This document shows, in pieces, positions 26,633 through 35,582 of a stretch of 64,000 nt of DNA. The stretch spans positions 1,550,001-1,614,000 of the forward strand of contig OZ243040.1 of NCBI GenBank assembly GCA_965211995.1. Reading direction: 5' to 3'. Positions within the stretch are counted from its first letter, which is position 1. Each line of letters opens with the position of its first letter. The position numbers and the translations under genes were made by a program. Below the pieces are notes generated by a model. The model was not told the origin of the DNA, did not search any database, and worked only from the letters and a program-made list of their open reading frames with translations. The DNA is from CAYFZO01 sp965211995 (lineage in GTDB: Bacteria > Pseudomonadota > Gammaproteobacteria > Poriferisulfidales > Oxydemutatoraceae).

Positions 26633-27799
26633 TTAACCCCGGTTGACCGCCGCAACCGCGTGTTGCGCGGCTTCGCCGAGCGTGTCGGCGGAGATGATCG
26701 GGAAGTCGCTGTCCTCGAGCATCTGCTTGCCGAGTTCGACGTTGGTGCCCGACAAACGCACGATCAGCGGAACGTTGACTTCGAGTTTCTTGACCGCCTT
26801 GACGATGCCCTCGGCGATCCAGTCACAGCGGTTGATGCCGGCGTAGATGTTGACCAGCAACGCCTTGACGTTGTCGTCCTCAAGCACCAGTTCAAACGCC
26901 TTCGCGACCCGTTCGGGCGACGCGCCGCCGCCGATGTCGAGGAAGTTCGCGGGCTCGCCGCCGACGTGCTTGATCATGTCCATCGTCGCCATCGCCAGCC
27001 CGGCGCCGTTGATCATGCAGCCGATGTTGCCGCCGAGGCCGACGTAGCTGAGGTCGTGGTCGGAGGCGCGGGTCTCGCGCGGGTCTTCCTGCGACTTGTC
27101 GCGCCGCTCGGTGATCTCGGGGTGGCGAAACAGCGCGTTGTCGTCGAAGTTGATCTTTGCATCAAGCGCAATCAGGCGCTTCTGGCGCGTCACCACCAGC
27201 GGGTTGATCTCGACCATGTTCGCGTCGAGCGTGATCAGGACGTTGTAGCAGGCCATGAAAGTGGTGATCGCCTGTTTGACCACTTCCCCGGACAGGTCGA
27301 GCGAGAATGCGAGTTCGCGCGCCTGAAAGGCGGTCAGCCCGACCGCCGGGTCCACCGGCACGCGCATGATCGCCGCGGGGTTTTTGGCCGAGACTTCCTC
27401 GATCTCCACGCCGCCCTCGCTCGAAACCACCGCGACGACGCGCTCGCTCGCGCGGTCAACCACGAACGCCGCGTAGATCTCGCGCTCGATCTCGCTCGCG
27501 GCTTCGATATAGACTTTCTCGACGATCTTGCCCTGCGGGCCGGTCTGGTGCGTCACCAGGCGCGAGCCGATCAACTTGTCGGCGGCCTTCGCGACTTCGC
27601 GGTCGCTCTCGCAGACGATGATGCCGCCGGCCTTGCCGCGCGCCCCCGAGTGCACCTGCGCCTTGAGCACGCATTTTTCGATTGCGAGCGAGCGGTAACT
27701 GACCACCGCCTGCTCCGGGCTGAAAGCGATCCTGCCGGGGGAAATTCTGACGCCGTGCTCGGCGAGCAGTTCCTTGGCCTGGTATTCGTGAATGTTCAC
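26633..27799 (-). CDS. mtkA: Malate-CoA ligase (malate thiokinase) beta subunit
   Basis: 388-residue SucC-like ATP-grasp subunit. The N-terminus MNIHEYQAKELLAEHGV and KAQVHSGARGKAGGI form the nucleotide-binding lid; DANMVEINPLVVT and NIGCMINGAGLAMATMD belong to the metal site and CoA-ligase domain. It forms the heterotetramer with MtkB and energises malate with CoA. Downstream mtkB begins within five bases; upstream mcl ends 25 bases away. As for MtkB, the substrate assignment comes from the serine-cycle neighbourhood. Confidence 0.88.
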   Translation of the reverse strand: MNIHEYQAKELLAEHGVRISPGRIAFSPEQAVVSYRSLAIEKCVLKAQVHSGARGKAGGIIVCESDREVAKAADKLIGSRLVTHQTGPQGKIVEKVYIEAASEIEREIYAAFVVDRASERVVAVVSSEGGVEIEEVSAKNPAAIMRVPVDPAVGLTAFQARELAFSLDLSGEVVKQAITTFMACYNVLITLDANMVEINPLVVTRQKRLIALDAKINFDDNALFRHPEITERRDKSQEDPRETRASDHDLSYVGLGGNIGCMINGAGLAMATMDMIKHVGGEPANFLDIGGGASPERVAKAFELVLEDDNVKALLVNIYAGINRCDWIAEGIVKAVKKLEVNVPLIVRLSGTNVELGKQMLEDSDFPIISADTLGEAAQHAVAAVNRG

Positions 27800-27824
27800 C
27801 GCCGTGGTTCGCTGAGGCGCCGGT

Positions 27825-28778
27825 TCAAACGCCCCCCTCTTTGGCGTTGATCGCGTCGGCGGTGCGCACGACGTTCTCAGCCATGCGCGCCGAGGCCGCG
27901 TCGATCATCTTGCCGTCGAGCGAGGCTGCGCCGCGTCCCTCGCGCGCGGCTTTGTCGAGTTCCGCGAGGATCTTGCGCGCTTTTTCGATCTCGGCGGGCG
28001 GCGGCGAAAACACCCGGTTCGCGAGTTCGATCTGCAAGGGGTGGATCGCCCATTTGCCTTCGATGCCGAGCGCCGCGGCGCGCTTCGCCGCGAAAATGTA
28101 GCCGTCGGAGTCCCTGAAATCTCCGAACGGGCCGTCGATCGGGCGCAGGCCGCAGGCGCGGCAGGCGACGGTCATGCGGCTGAGCGCCGCGTGCCACTGA
28201 TCGCCCGGGTAGTCGGGATTGAGGCCGCCGATGTTGACCGTGCGCGCACGGTTGCTCGCGGCGTAATCGGCGACGCCGAAGTGCATCGCCTCCAGGCGCG
28301 TGCCGCGCGCGGCGGCAATCGCCTCGACGTGGGCCATGCCGATTGCGGTTTCGATCAGCGCTTCCAGTCCGATGCGGTGCTCGATGCCCATCGCTTCCTC
28401 GATCTGGGTCACCATCATGTCCACCGCGTACAGATCCGCGGGCACGCCGACCTTCGGCACCAGGATTGTGTCCAGGTGTCGCCCGGCCTGCTCGACCACG
28501 TCCACCACGTCGCGGTACATATAGTGTGTGTCGAGACCGTTGATGCGCACCGACACGGTCTTGTCGGCGGCTTTCCAATCAAGGTCGTTGAGCGCCTGGA
28601 TTGCGTTCTTGCGCGCCTGCGGCTTGTCGTCGGGCGCAACCGCGTCCTCAAGATCAAGAAACACGTAATCGGCGTCCGACGCGAGCGCCTTTTCGATCAT
28701 GCCGGGGTTCGACGCCGGCACCGCGAGTTCGCTGCGCTGCACGCGGGCGGTCGCGGGTTCGTAACGTGTGTGGCTCAT
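27825..28778 (-). CDS. mcl: Malyl-CoA lyase (CitE-like)
   Basis: 317-residue member of the HpcH/HpaI-CitE superfamily that splits malyl-CoA to acetyl-CoA and glyoxylate. RSELAVPASNPGMIEKALASDADYVFLDLEDAV is the typical N-terminal strand with the Mg-binding region, followed by VRINGLDTHYMYRDV, VPKVGVPADLYAVD, GLEALIETAIGM (catalytic Glu) and FGVADYAASN. The adjacent malate thiokinase and serine-glyoxylate aminotransferase genes identify it as the serine-cycle enzyme. No fused thioesterase domain is present. Confidence 0.9.
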   Translation of the reverse strand: MSHTRYEPATARVQRSELAVPASNPGMIEKALASDADYVFLDLEDAVAPDDKPQARKNAIQALNDLDWKAADKTVSVRINGLDTHYMYRDVVDVVEQAGRHLDTILVPKVGVPADLYAVDMMVTQIEEAMGIEHRIGLEALIETAIGMAHVEAIAAARGTRLEAMHFGVADYAASNRARTVNIGGLNPDYPGDQWHAALSRMTVACRACGLRPIDGPFGDFRDSDGYIFAAKRAAALGIEGKWAIHPLQIELANRVFSPPPAEIEKARKILAELDKAAREGRGAASLDGKMIDAASARMAENVVRTADAINAKEGGV

Positions 28779-28799
28779 GGTCGTGTTGCGCGCCGGGGC

Positions 28800-30062
28800 T
28801 CAGCCGCGGCTCTTTGCGGTGGCTTTGGGGCGCCCCGGCTTTTTGGGCGCGGGCTTTTTGACCGCTACCTTTTTGGCCTTGGACTTTTTCGCGCCGGGCG
28901 CGGTTTCGCGGAAGTATTCCTCGGCCGCGGCGGTGCCGCTGCCGGCGGCAATCTTGAGACCCGCGTCGCGCATCGCCATTTCGGTGCCCGCGAGCGCCGC
29001 GAGGATCGAGGTCTCGTTGTTGTCTCCGAGATGCCCGATGCGGAACACCTTGCCCGCGAGTTTGGAAAGCCCCGCGCCAAGCGAGATGTTGTAGCGGTGG
29101 TAGGCGATATCAATCACCTTGCGCGCGTCGCGGCTCGGCGGCACGACAATCGCCGTGACCGTGTCCGAATACCATTTCGGCTCTTTCGCGCAGGTCTTGA
29201 GACCCCACGCCCAAATCGCGCGGCGCACGCCTTCGGCGAGGCGGTGGTGGCGCTTGAACACGCTGTTGAGGCCCTCGTCGAGCAGCAGGTCGAGCGACTT
29301 TCTCAAGCCGTACAGCAGCGGGATCGAGGGGGTGTACGGAAAGAAACCGTCCTTGTTGGTGACGATATGGTCTTCGATGTCGAGATAGCACCGTGCGCAC
29401 TTTGCTTGCTTGCGAGATTGCAACGCCCTTTTGCTGAAGCATGCGAGCGCGAGTCCCGCCGGCAGCATGAAGCCCTTTTGCGAGCCGCTGATCGCGACGT
29501 CCACTTTCCAGTCGTCCATGCGGAAGTCCACGCTCGCGATTGAACTGACGCCGTCCACGTAGAGCATCGCCGGGTGCTTGACCCGATCGAGCACTTTGCG
29601 CACGCCGCGCACGTCGCTGGCGACGCCGGTCGCGGTTTCGTTCTGGCACACCATCACGCCCTTGATCTGGTGGCGGGTGTCGGCCTTGAGGCGCTTTTGG
29701 AGTCTGTCGAGCGGAAAACCCTGCCCCCACGGCGTCTCGAAAACCTCGACGTCGAGGCCGACGCGCTGCGCGAGATCAATCCACAGGTGGCTGAACTGCC
29801 CGAAGCGCGCGCTCAGCACTTTGTCTCCCGGCGACCGCGTGTTCACCAGCGCGACCTCCCAGCCGGCGGTGCCTGAGCCGGGGAAGATGAACGATTGCCC
29901 CGTCTCGGTTTTGAAAACCCGGTTGAGATCCCTGAACAGCGGCTTGGTCAGTTTGTGCATGTCGGGGCGACGGTGATCCTCCTGCGGAACGCGCATCGCG
30001 TTGTCAACGGCCGCCGGCAGATTGGTCGGGCCCGGCACATATAAGAAATTACGTCCTGGCAT
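28800..30062 (-). CDS. sgaA: Serine-glyoxylate aminotransferase with a basic C-terminal tail
   Basis: 420-residue class V PLP aminotransferase that exchanges the amino group of serine with glyoxylate, giving hydroxypyruvate and glycine. It begins MPGRNFLYVPGPTNLP, has FIFPGSGTAGWE, YVDGVSSIASVDFRMDDW (PLP Asp) and SGSQKGFMLPAGLAL with the Schiff-base lysine. ATG 30062 starts at this conserved N-terminus; an upstream ATG at 30131 adds unlikely residues. The last ~35 residues are an unusual Lys/Ala/Pro-rich tail (KKSKAKKVAVKKPAPKKPGR) absent from the enzyme fold, resembling histone-H1-like or AT-hook tails. It is the first gene of the serine-cycle run. Confidence 0.93.
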   Translation of the reverse strand: MPGRNFLYVPGPTNLPAAVDNAMRVPQEDHRRPDMHKLTKPLFRDLNRVFKTETGQSFIFPGSGTAGWEVALVNTRSPGDKVLSARFGQFSHLWIDLAQRVGLDVEVFETPWGQGFPLDRLQKRLKADTRHQIKGVMVCQNETATGVASDVRGVRKVLDRVKHPAMLYVDGVSSIASVDFRMDDWKVDVAISGSQKGFMLPAGLALACFSKRALQSRKQAKCARCYLDIEDHIVTNKDGFFPYTPSIPLLYGLRKSLDLLLDEGLNSVFKRHHRLAEGVRRAIWAWGLKTCAKEPKWYSDTVTAIVVPPSRDARKVIDIAYHRYNISLGAGLSKLAGKVFRIGHLGDNNETSILAALAGTEMAMRDAGLKIAAGSGTAAAEEYFRETAPGAKKSKAKKVAVKKPAPKKPGRPKATAKSRG

Positions 30063-30099
30063 GGTTGTTGTCCTGAAGTTCGGTTGAGTGGGCAATGGA

Positions 30100-30600
30100 T
30101 TTCGCCGGGAAAAACCGGGCGAAGCCGGCAATTATGCCGCAAACAGCGGCTGTTTCTCAAGCGGGCGTAAGTCCGATGCAAGTCAGAAGCGTATGCCCTG
30201 CTCCGGGGCATGGCTCCCCGGGACGGGGATCAAGACGGCGCTTGCTGCCGCCCGCGGCAAAGGGATGCCATGACGCGGGAGGCTGGAACCGTGTTCGGCG
30301 GGGGGTTGACCGGCTAAGGCTGAGTGAGGCGGGGCAAAGTCGGGGCACCTCAGACCAACTGAAGCAACGGCTGCAACAGGGTGCGTGGGTGCCATTGACT
30401 GACACCTTTACCGGTGCGCGGCGTACCCGTTTGACCGCTAGAGGGAAATGGAGCGTTGCAACGGGGTTAAGGGGGATTCCCTCGCGCCAAGAGGAAAGCG
30501 GTTTGTGACGTTCGGCAATGCCGGCATCGCCAAACGCTGAAACAGCGCCGTTCCATCCGTGGAGATATCAAGTCGGAATCTATGCGGACTTTTTTTTGCA
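30100..30600 (+). other. GC-rich gene-free stretch, possibly structured RNA
   Basis: About 550 bases between sgaA and the small gene at 30615 hold no convincing ORF. The part from 30160 to 30500 is rich in short complementary segments, for example GCCCTGCTCCGGGGC at ~30194 and CTCCCCGGGACGGGGA at ~30214. Phrases such as GTAAGTCCGATGCAAGTC recall domain I of group II introns, but I cannot confirm a domain V or a reverse transcriptase. A weak hairpin AAGTC/GACTT followed by eight Ts ends near 30598. Confidence 0.3.
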
Positions 30601-30614
30601 AGTCGGTTTTTCTT

Positions 30615-30815
30615 CTACAGACCGAGGAGGCTAAAAGGAATTGGCTGTTGGCGCCTGGGTTTGGGGGGTTCGCGCGGGGGATTAGTGTCAATGCCGCCGG
30701 CTTCAAGTTCCGCCTGCTTTTGTTGCCACTCGTGAAATCCGCGCAAGTTCATTTGCGGGTTTTGGGCGGCAATTTCCTCCATGGTCAGTATTTTGGGAGG
30801 TGTTGGCTTGTTCAT
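30615..30815 (-). CDS. Small hypothetical protein (66 aa)
   Basis: Begins MNKPTPPKILTMEEIAAQNP and contains NLRGFHEWQQKQAELEAGG, ending in a Pro/Arg-rich tail. An AGGAG site eight bases before ATG 30815 supports translation; a longer frame to 30944 lacks such a site. It follows the membrane-protein gene of the type III restriction operon by 134 bases on the same strand. No family recognised. Confidence 0.5.
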   Translation of the reverse strand: MNKPTPPKILTMEEIAAQNPQMNLRGFHEWQQKQAELEAGGIDTNPPREPPKPRRQQPIPFSLLGL

Positions 30816-30949
30816 AAGAGACTCCTGGTATGGACAGTGGACAGCCACTCTTGGATAAGCGACCTGGACAATTCCGCCGCCAATTCTATCTGATGACGTG
30901 CGCTTGGGGGGTATTGATGCGGATGGACAACTGAGAACATACATACCTC

Positions 30950-31615
30950 CTACCGTCGGCGTATGTAATAACCGCTATCACTGTCAAGGGGAATTTCATC
31001 CCCTTCCTGAGCATGATCGCTTTCCAAGTGCTTCCATGAAAGCCACAAGACCATAACAGTGGCCACTAGTATAGATCCTACTATCCACCACCTGTATGGG
31101 ACACATCCAGGGTCAAAACACATCAGGCTGAAAACAAGCAACACCGACCAAATAACCGTGCTCAAAAGACTTACAGCAATACCAATTTTAGAAACAGAAA
31201 AGGGGGACGCTGAAAGAAGCGAATTTGATCCAGTATATTCGTGGATAGATGTCTTATATAATTTGCCTGTAATTTCATCCTCTAAAAAGTCAATATTTTT
31301 CTCCCAAATCTCTTGCCAATACCGACTACCCTTATTAGCCAACCACCACCAAAAAGAAAGGATCAGTCCAACAGAACTCAGAGCAACAGAGGCTACCCAT
31401 AGGACCAAACCGTTTTGAGACTTTACCAAACCAGCATAAGCGACAAACGCAAGTGCAATAAAAACCCAAAAATAAGCCGACCTTTTCCAAAAAAGATCTA
31501 TTTCAAACCGACGTATTTCATGTGCGTATTTAAGTGCTCTTGCCTGCATACGCTCTCTCTGGGGGTTATCCCCAAAAGCCTCGCGCAGGTACTTTTGTCT
31601 GGCAGTTTCATTCAT
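30950..31615 (-). CDS. Four-helix membrane protein, RipA-like
   Basis: 221 residues with four hydrophobic helices: SAYFWVFIALAFVAYAGLV (~45-65), LVLWVASVALSSVGLILSFWWWL (~70-92), GIAVSLLSTVIWSVLLVFSLM (~145-168) and WWIVGSILVATVMVLWLSW (~175-195). The loop GSRYWQEIWEKNIDFLEDEITGKLYK resembles small membrane proteins annotated RipA-like; I am not certain. It begins 15 bases after the type III Res gene and is AT-rich like it, so it is probably the next cistron of the same operon. Confidence 0.65.
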   Translation of the reverse strand: MNETARQKYLREAFGDNPQRERMQARALKYAHEIRRFEIDLFWKRSAYFWVFIALAFVAYAGLVKSQNGLVLWVASVALSSVGLILSFWWWLANKGSRYWQEIWEKNIDFLEDEITGKLYKTSIHEYTGSNSLLSASPFSVSKIGIAVSLLSTVIWSVLLVFSLMCFDPGCVPYRWWIVGSILVATVMVLWLSWKHLESDHAQEGDEIPLDSDSGYYIRRR

Positions 31616-31630
31616 GCGGTAAAGACCCGG

Positions 31631-34312
31631 TTATTTATAATTGGTGAAACCCTCCACCAACTCTTTAAATGATTGTGGATTATATTCGTAGAACCCTTTC
31701 TCATCCACATAAACAAAGTCATAAATAACTTCTGATTGTATTCGATTAATATCTTCACACCATTGTTTCAACCTTTTCATTTTCAAATCCACGTCCATAT
31801 CTTTTAGCCCTTTAGTTTCCACAATAAAAATCTCAGAGGGGGATTTTTTGACCAGGAAATCAGGGTAATAATTAGAAATATTCCCGTCGGCGTTCACGTA
31901 ATCTATCTTGAAATGGGAAGTGGCATTTTTTGCATAGGAAATAATGTCCGCACATTCCTCTAAAAACCCCGCAAACTTCAACTCAAGGTGGCTATCCCCC
32001 ACAATCTTATTGAAAACACTCTTTTTAGGAATCAAATACTCTTGCTGCTTAACGACACAGGGGCGTGTTTTACGCAACTTGATCGCATCCCGTATTTCCG
32101 CATTGCCCCGGTCTTGCACCGTTAATTCGTTGATCCTTTTTTTGAAAGTATCAATTAATGTCTTGCAGGCAACCAGTTCCGACAGATTACGCAAAGTGTT
32201 GGGATTCTCCAATTCGATTTCCTTGCCAAATAAATGAAACCTTATAAACTCTTTTACTTTTCCATAAAGCACATCATACCCGCTGAATAAACGCAGATCT
32301 TTCATGATTGTCTTTGTAAAATACCCAATGACACTGCTGTAATTAGGGACACCGGAAATATCCAGTTTCGTGATATGTGTAATTTCTCCTGTTGTGATGT
32401 CTTTAAAAACAATTTCCCGCTGCTGTTCCTTTACAAACTGACGATAAGGCGCTTTCTCACAACCAAAAGTGCCAACATCAAGATCGTCAAGGTTCTTATA
32501 CTCACGATAGATTCTAGCGGTCAGAACCGGGATCTCGATATCCAGTGCATCCATATCTTTGTTTTTGTTGTCATGGTCAATTTCAATAATGAGCGGCGTT
32601 TTTGCACTAGTGCCCTCTCCCATCGCTGCGCGTTCCAGTTCAACCCCCTCAGTTTGAATGGACTCCACAAATTCCATAAAGGCGTCAGTCCCAACCACAC
32701 TGACTTGTTCTTCCGCATCCTCATCCGGATACATCCTGCGCAAACCGCGGCCTAAGGTTTGTTCCGGCAAAATGTTGCTCTGAGCGGTATATGGCCTCAA
32801 GCCCACAATCGTCGTCACATTACGTACATCCCAACCTTCCTTAAGCACCAGCACTGAAACAATAGCCTTATACGAGTTATCTGCACTATCAATAGCATTC
32901 GCTTGCTTTCTCAACTTTTCCAATTCGTCTTTGTTTCTACTGCTGTCTGCCTCAGAAATCTCCCCATTCTTTTTAGTGTGAATAACCAGTACGGCATCTT
33001 TCAGATCAGGGTAGGTGCTTTCTAGATATTCGGCAACGCTATCGCAATTCTTTGTGTCATCCGTCATTACAAACAAAATCGCTTTTTTATCTAGTTTCTT
33101 GTGTTCCTCATAAGTTTTTCTCCATTCAACCACCCCCAGATGCAAATAATCAGAATACTTTTCAGTATATTTAATGCTTTGCTTCTCTCTGAGTTTAGCC
33201 CTGCTGGCAGAATCGGGAAGCACGGGATGTTTAACCACATTTTGAGAAATTGCTTCGACCAACGGGTAGTCTGAAACAGTTTGCACGAAAATCGCCCCAT
33301 TATTGTGCTTGGGTGTCGCGGTGGTATCTACCTGCAAAGATAACTCGCTGCCTTTCTGCAGCAAATGATTGTGAATGTCTTCAATGCACTTAAACCAAGC
33401 GAGACTACTATCGTGTATGTGATGCGCCTCATCGTTCAAAACCACTAACTCATCTATGTCACGAACGATAACCCCTAAATCTATCTTGGAATCCGTAGTC
33501 GCACCTGTCGGTTTTTTGCCTAGAAAATAGCCCCTCGTATCGTCATCGTCAGCCGATGGAAGAGCATCGTCGCCGGCATATATGCGATGGATATTAGTCA
33601 GAAAGACATTGCCAGCAGGACGAGTAACACGCACTTCATCCTGTATGTGCACGGTCAAGTTAAAGTCATCGTTCCAATTCCGGCCGCCCACTCCATCATC
33701 AGGCAATATCGGATCTTCCCTGAAAATTTTCGAGTCTACAAAATCCTTACGCAGTCTGTCCAAAACTATAATGTTGGGAGCAATCACAAGAAAGTTGCGG
33801 GCAAGTTCTGATTCATCCTCGTAAATCTTATGGAAATAACTCCAAGCCAAGACCAGGCTCATAACTTTAGTTTTTCCCGTTCCTGTCGCCATCTTGACGA
33901 CAAAGCGTTTCCAACTCTCATCGAACATGTTTGCGGAAACAGCGCCGGATTTGTCAAATCGAAGCATGTCGTACTTGTCTTTTATACGTGCCACGTCGTA
34001 TAAATAAATGATCGTCTCAATGGCTTCCCTCTGGGCAAAGTAATACTGGAACTCCGTTGCCGTTCCATCATTTGTATTAGAAATTAAGTGCGGGGTGTTG
34101 AACCACCAATTCAAAAGGCTGCGGCTTGTCTCAGTAGCCCCCTTGTACCCGCTATCACGCCACTTCTTAACTTGTCTCCTTAACTCCGGGACCAGCGGTG
34201 GCAACAACTTCTCAAAACTCGTCTCGCGTAACGTTTCATCTGCCGGGAGCCAGCGAACATCAGGCTCCAAAATTGCATGAGGAGAATCTGGAAAATCAGG
34301 ATGGAGTGCCAT
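31631..34312 (-). CDS. res: Type III restriction enzyme Res subunit
   Basis: 893-residue superfamily 2 helicase-nuclease. Walker A (FVVKMATGTGKTKVM) is near residue 145, the DEAH-type box NDEAHHIHD near 290, and helicase motif VI EQTLGRGLRRMYPD near 510. The C-terminal PD-ExK nuclease reads YYPDFLVKKSPSEIFIVETKG near residue 820. With Mod it translocates from two unmodified asymmetric sites and cuts beside one. Length is slightly under the usual ~950-1000. It starts 15 bases after the coiled-coil gene. Strongly AT-rich relative to the core genome. Confidence 0.94.
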   Translation of the reverse strand: MALHPDFPDSPHAILEPDVRWLPADETLRETSFEKLLPPLVPELRRQVKKWRDSGYKGATETSRSLLNWWFNTPHLISNTNDGTATEFQYYFAQREAIETIIYLYDVARIKDKYDMLRFDKSGAVSANMFDESWKRFVVKMATGTGKTKVMSLVLAWSYFHKIYEDESELARNFLVIAPNIIVLDRLRKDFVDSKIFREDPILPDDGVGGRNWNDDFNLTVHIQDEVRVTRPAGNVFLTNIHRIYAGDDALPSADDDDTRGYFLGKKPTGATTDSKIDLGVIVRDIDELVVLNDEAHHIHDSSLAWFKCIEDIHNHLLQKGSELSLQVDTTATPKHNNGAIFVQTVSDYPLVEAISQNVVKHPVLPDSASRAKLREKQSIKYTEKYSDYLHLGVVEWRKTYEEHKKLDKKAILFVMTDDTKNCDSVAEYLESTYPDLKDAVLVIHTKKNGEISEADSSRNKDELEKLRKQANAIDSADNSYKAIVSVLVLKEGWDVRNVTTIVGLRPYTAQSNILPEQTLGRGLRRMYPDEDAEEQVSVVGTDAFMEFVESIQTEGVELERAAMGEGTSAKTPLIIEIDHDNKNKDMDALDIEIPVLTARIYREYKNLDDLDVGTFGCEKAPYRQFVKEQQREIVFKDITTGEITHITKLDISGVPNYSSVIGYFTKTIMKDLRLFSGYDVLYGKVKEFIRFHLFGKEIELENPNTLRNLSELVACKTLIDTFKKRINELTVQDRGNAEIRDAIKLRKTRPCVVKQQEYLIPKKSVFNKIVGDSHLELKFAGFLEECADIISYAKNATSHFKIDYVNADGNISNYYPDFLVKKSPSEIFIVETKGLKDMDVDLKMKRLKQWCEDINRIQSEVIYDFVYVDEKGFYEYNPQSFKELVEGFTNYK

Positions 34313-34327
34313 AATTATTGGGGGAAT

Positions 34328-35578
34328 TTATTCTTTCGGGTTTGGGTCTTTTTTGTCCGCAGTACTATTTTCTGTGACGTTATCTATAGCGCTTTTCATA
34401 AAATCCACTTCATCATGCCTTTTTCTCAGTGGATCTTGAAGGATTTGATTCAAAATCCCGCGCACGTAGTAACTTTTGTCTTTTGATTCTATCTTTTCCA
34501 TAAATGCCATTAATGATTTTGCCAGCACTGCTTTATAAGAGTAGTCTTCAGCCAAGTTTTTATTTTTGACATATCTGCCCGCACAAAACCAAGCACCCGC
34601 TATTAACAAAGGAATTAGAGTCAGCCTAAGTGCGGCAGTTACTACATCTGCCCCATCATCCGTTAAAGATCCCAAGATATAGAAACCCAACCCAACTGAA
34701 AATAATGTAAAAAGTAAAGCACCCGATAACCAACCCACAAAATTATTCCACTTTCTAGCTTGACTGTACTTTTCTTGGTAGGCCGCGCTGATTCCTGCAG
34801 CGGTCGTGTACTCAAGAGCTATCTTAGATTGCTTTATCAGTTGACTAGCCTCTTCAAGAAGTTCTTCCTGTTGTTGCTTATACTTTTCTGCCTCTTGCTC
34901 CTGAGATTCTAGTTGAGCCCGCTTTTCTTCAATTTGTTGGGAAAATTCTTCAATCACTTTGAAATGAGTTTTTGCAGAAGATAATAATTGACTTATGTCT
35001 TTATTACTATCAGAAGACCTCTCGTGAATACCCGTTAATTCATCAGATTTCTGATTGAGACCATTAAGTTTTTCTGAAAAAGAGGCAAAATTCTCCTCCG
35101 CTTGTTGTATTTTACTCTGTGCCTGTTCGGCATTTTCTTGGATGCTTTTGACTTTCTTAATATCTTCTTCAAGTGCAGAACTCTTTGAGTGTAATTCATT
35201 GAGACGTTCTTCAATAGCCTTTTGAGATTCTGATGATCCTCTGATTCTATAACTTCGAATGATAATTTTTAATTCATCCAACTGGTTGGCAACATTTGGG
35301 TAGTTTTTTTGATTTAACAAATTATTTATCCTATTTAAGCAAATCTGTATGTTAAGTCTTTCCTGATAGACAGACAGTTGTATAAACTTGTTATGCGCTT
35401 TCGTGATACCTCTCAAGTCCGTAATAATAGCTTGCAGCCCCGCTTTAAGGGACTGTGGGGTGTATTCCCCTTCCTGCCCATAAACACTTTTCCCATGCTC
35501 TCTCGGAGCAAAAGTTGAGAGATGTTTTTCCAACATGTCTAATTGACCACGTACGTTTTTTATTGATTCTGTTTCCAT
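34328..35578 (-). CDS. Coiled-coil two-helix membrane protein between Mod and Res
   Basis: 416 residues. An N-terminal helical domain (~1-120) is followed by a long coiled coil rich in Glu/Gln/Lys (~125-270, including EEKRAQLESQEQEAEKYKQQ), then two hydrophobic helices (FVGWLSGALLFTLFSVGLGFYILG and LRLTLIPLLIAGAWFCAG, ~295-345), and a ~75-residue C-terminal cytoplasmic part. Standard type III restriction pairs have no such gene between mod and res. It begins four bases after mod stops and ends 15 bases before res, so it is part of the operon. Function unknown. Confidence 0.8.
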   Translation of the reverse strand: METESIKNVRGQLDMLEKHLSTFAPREHGKSVYGQEGEYTPQSLKAGLQAIITDLRGITKAHNKFIQLSVYQERLNIQICLNRINNLLNQKNYPNVANQLDELKIIIRSYRIRGSSESQKAIEERLNELHSKSSALEEDIKKVKSIQENAEQAQSKIQQAEENFASFSEKLNGLNQKSDELTGIHERSSDSNKDISQLLSSAKTHFKVIEEFSQQIEEKRAQLESQEQEAEKYKQQQEELLEEASQLIKQSKIALEYTTAAGISAAYQEKYSQARKWNNFVGWLSGALLFTLFSVGLGFYILGSLTDDGADVVTAALRLTLIPLLIAGAWFCAGRYVKNKNLAEDYSYKAVLAKSLMAFMEKIESKDKSYYVRGILNQILQDPLRKRHDEVDFMKSAIDNVTENSTADKKDPNPKE

Positions 35579-35582
35579 GATT

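Noticed and set aside
26660..29543. Long plus-strand frames (up to 500 codons) opposite mtkA, mcl and sgaA
   Set aside because: Arg/His/Asp/Val-rich antisense frames typical of high-GC coding DNA; the minus strand has clear enzymes.
30160..30260. tRNA or tmRNA in the structured block
   Set aside because: No cloverleaf with a TTC-type T-loop and acceptor stem could be folded by eye.
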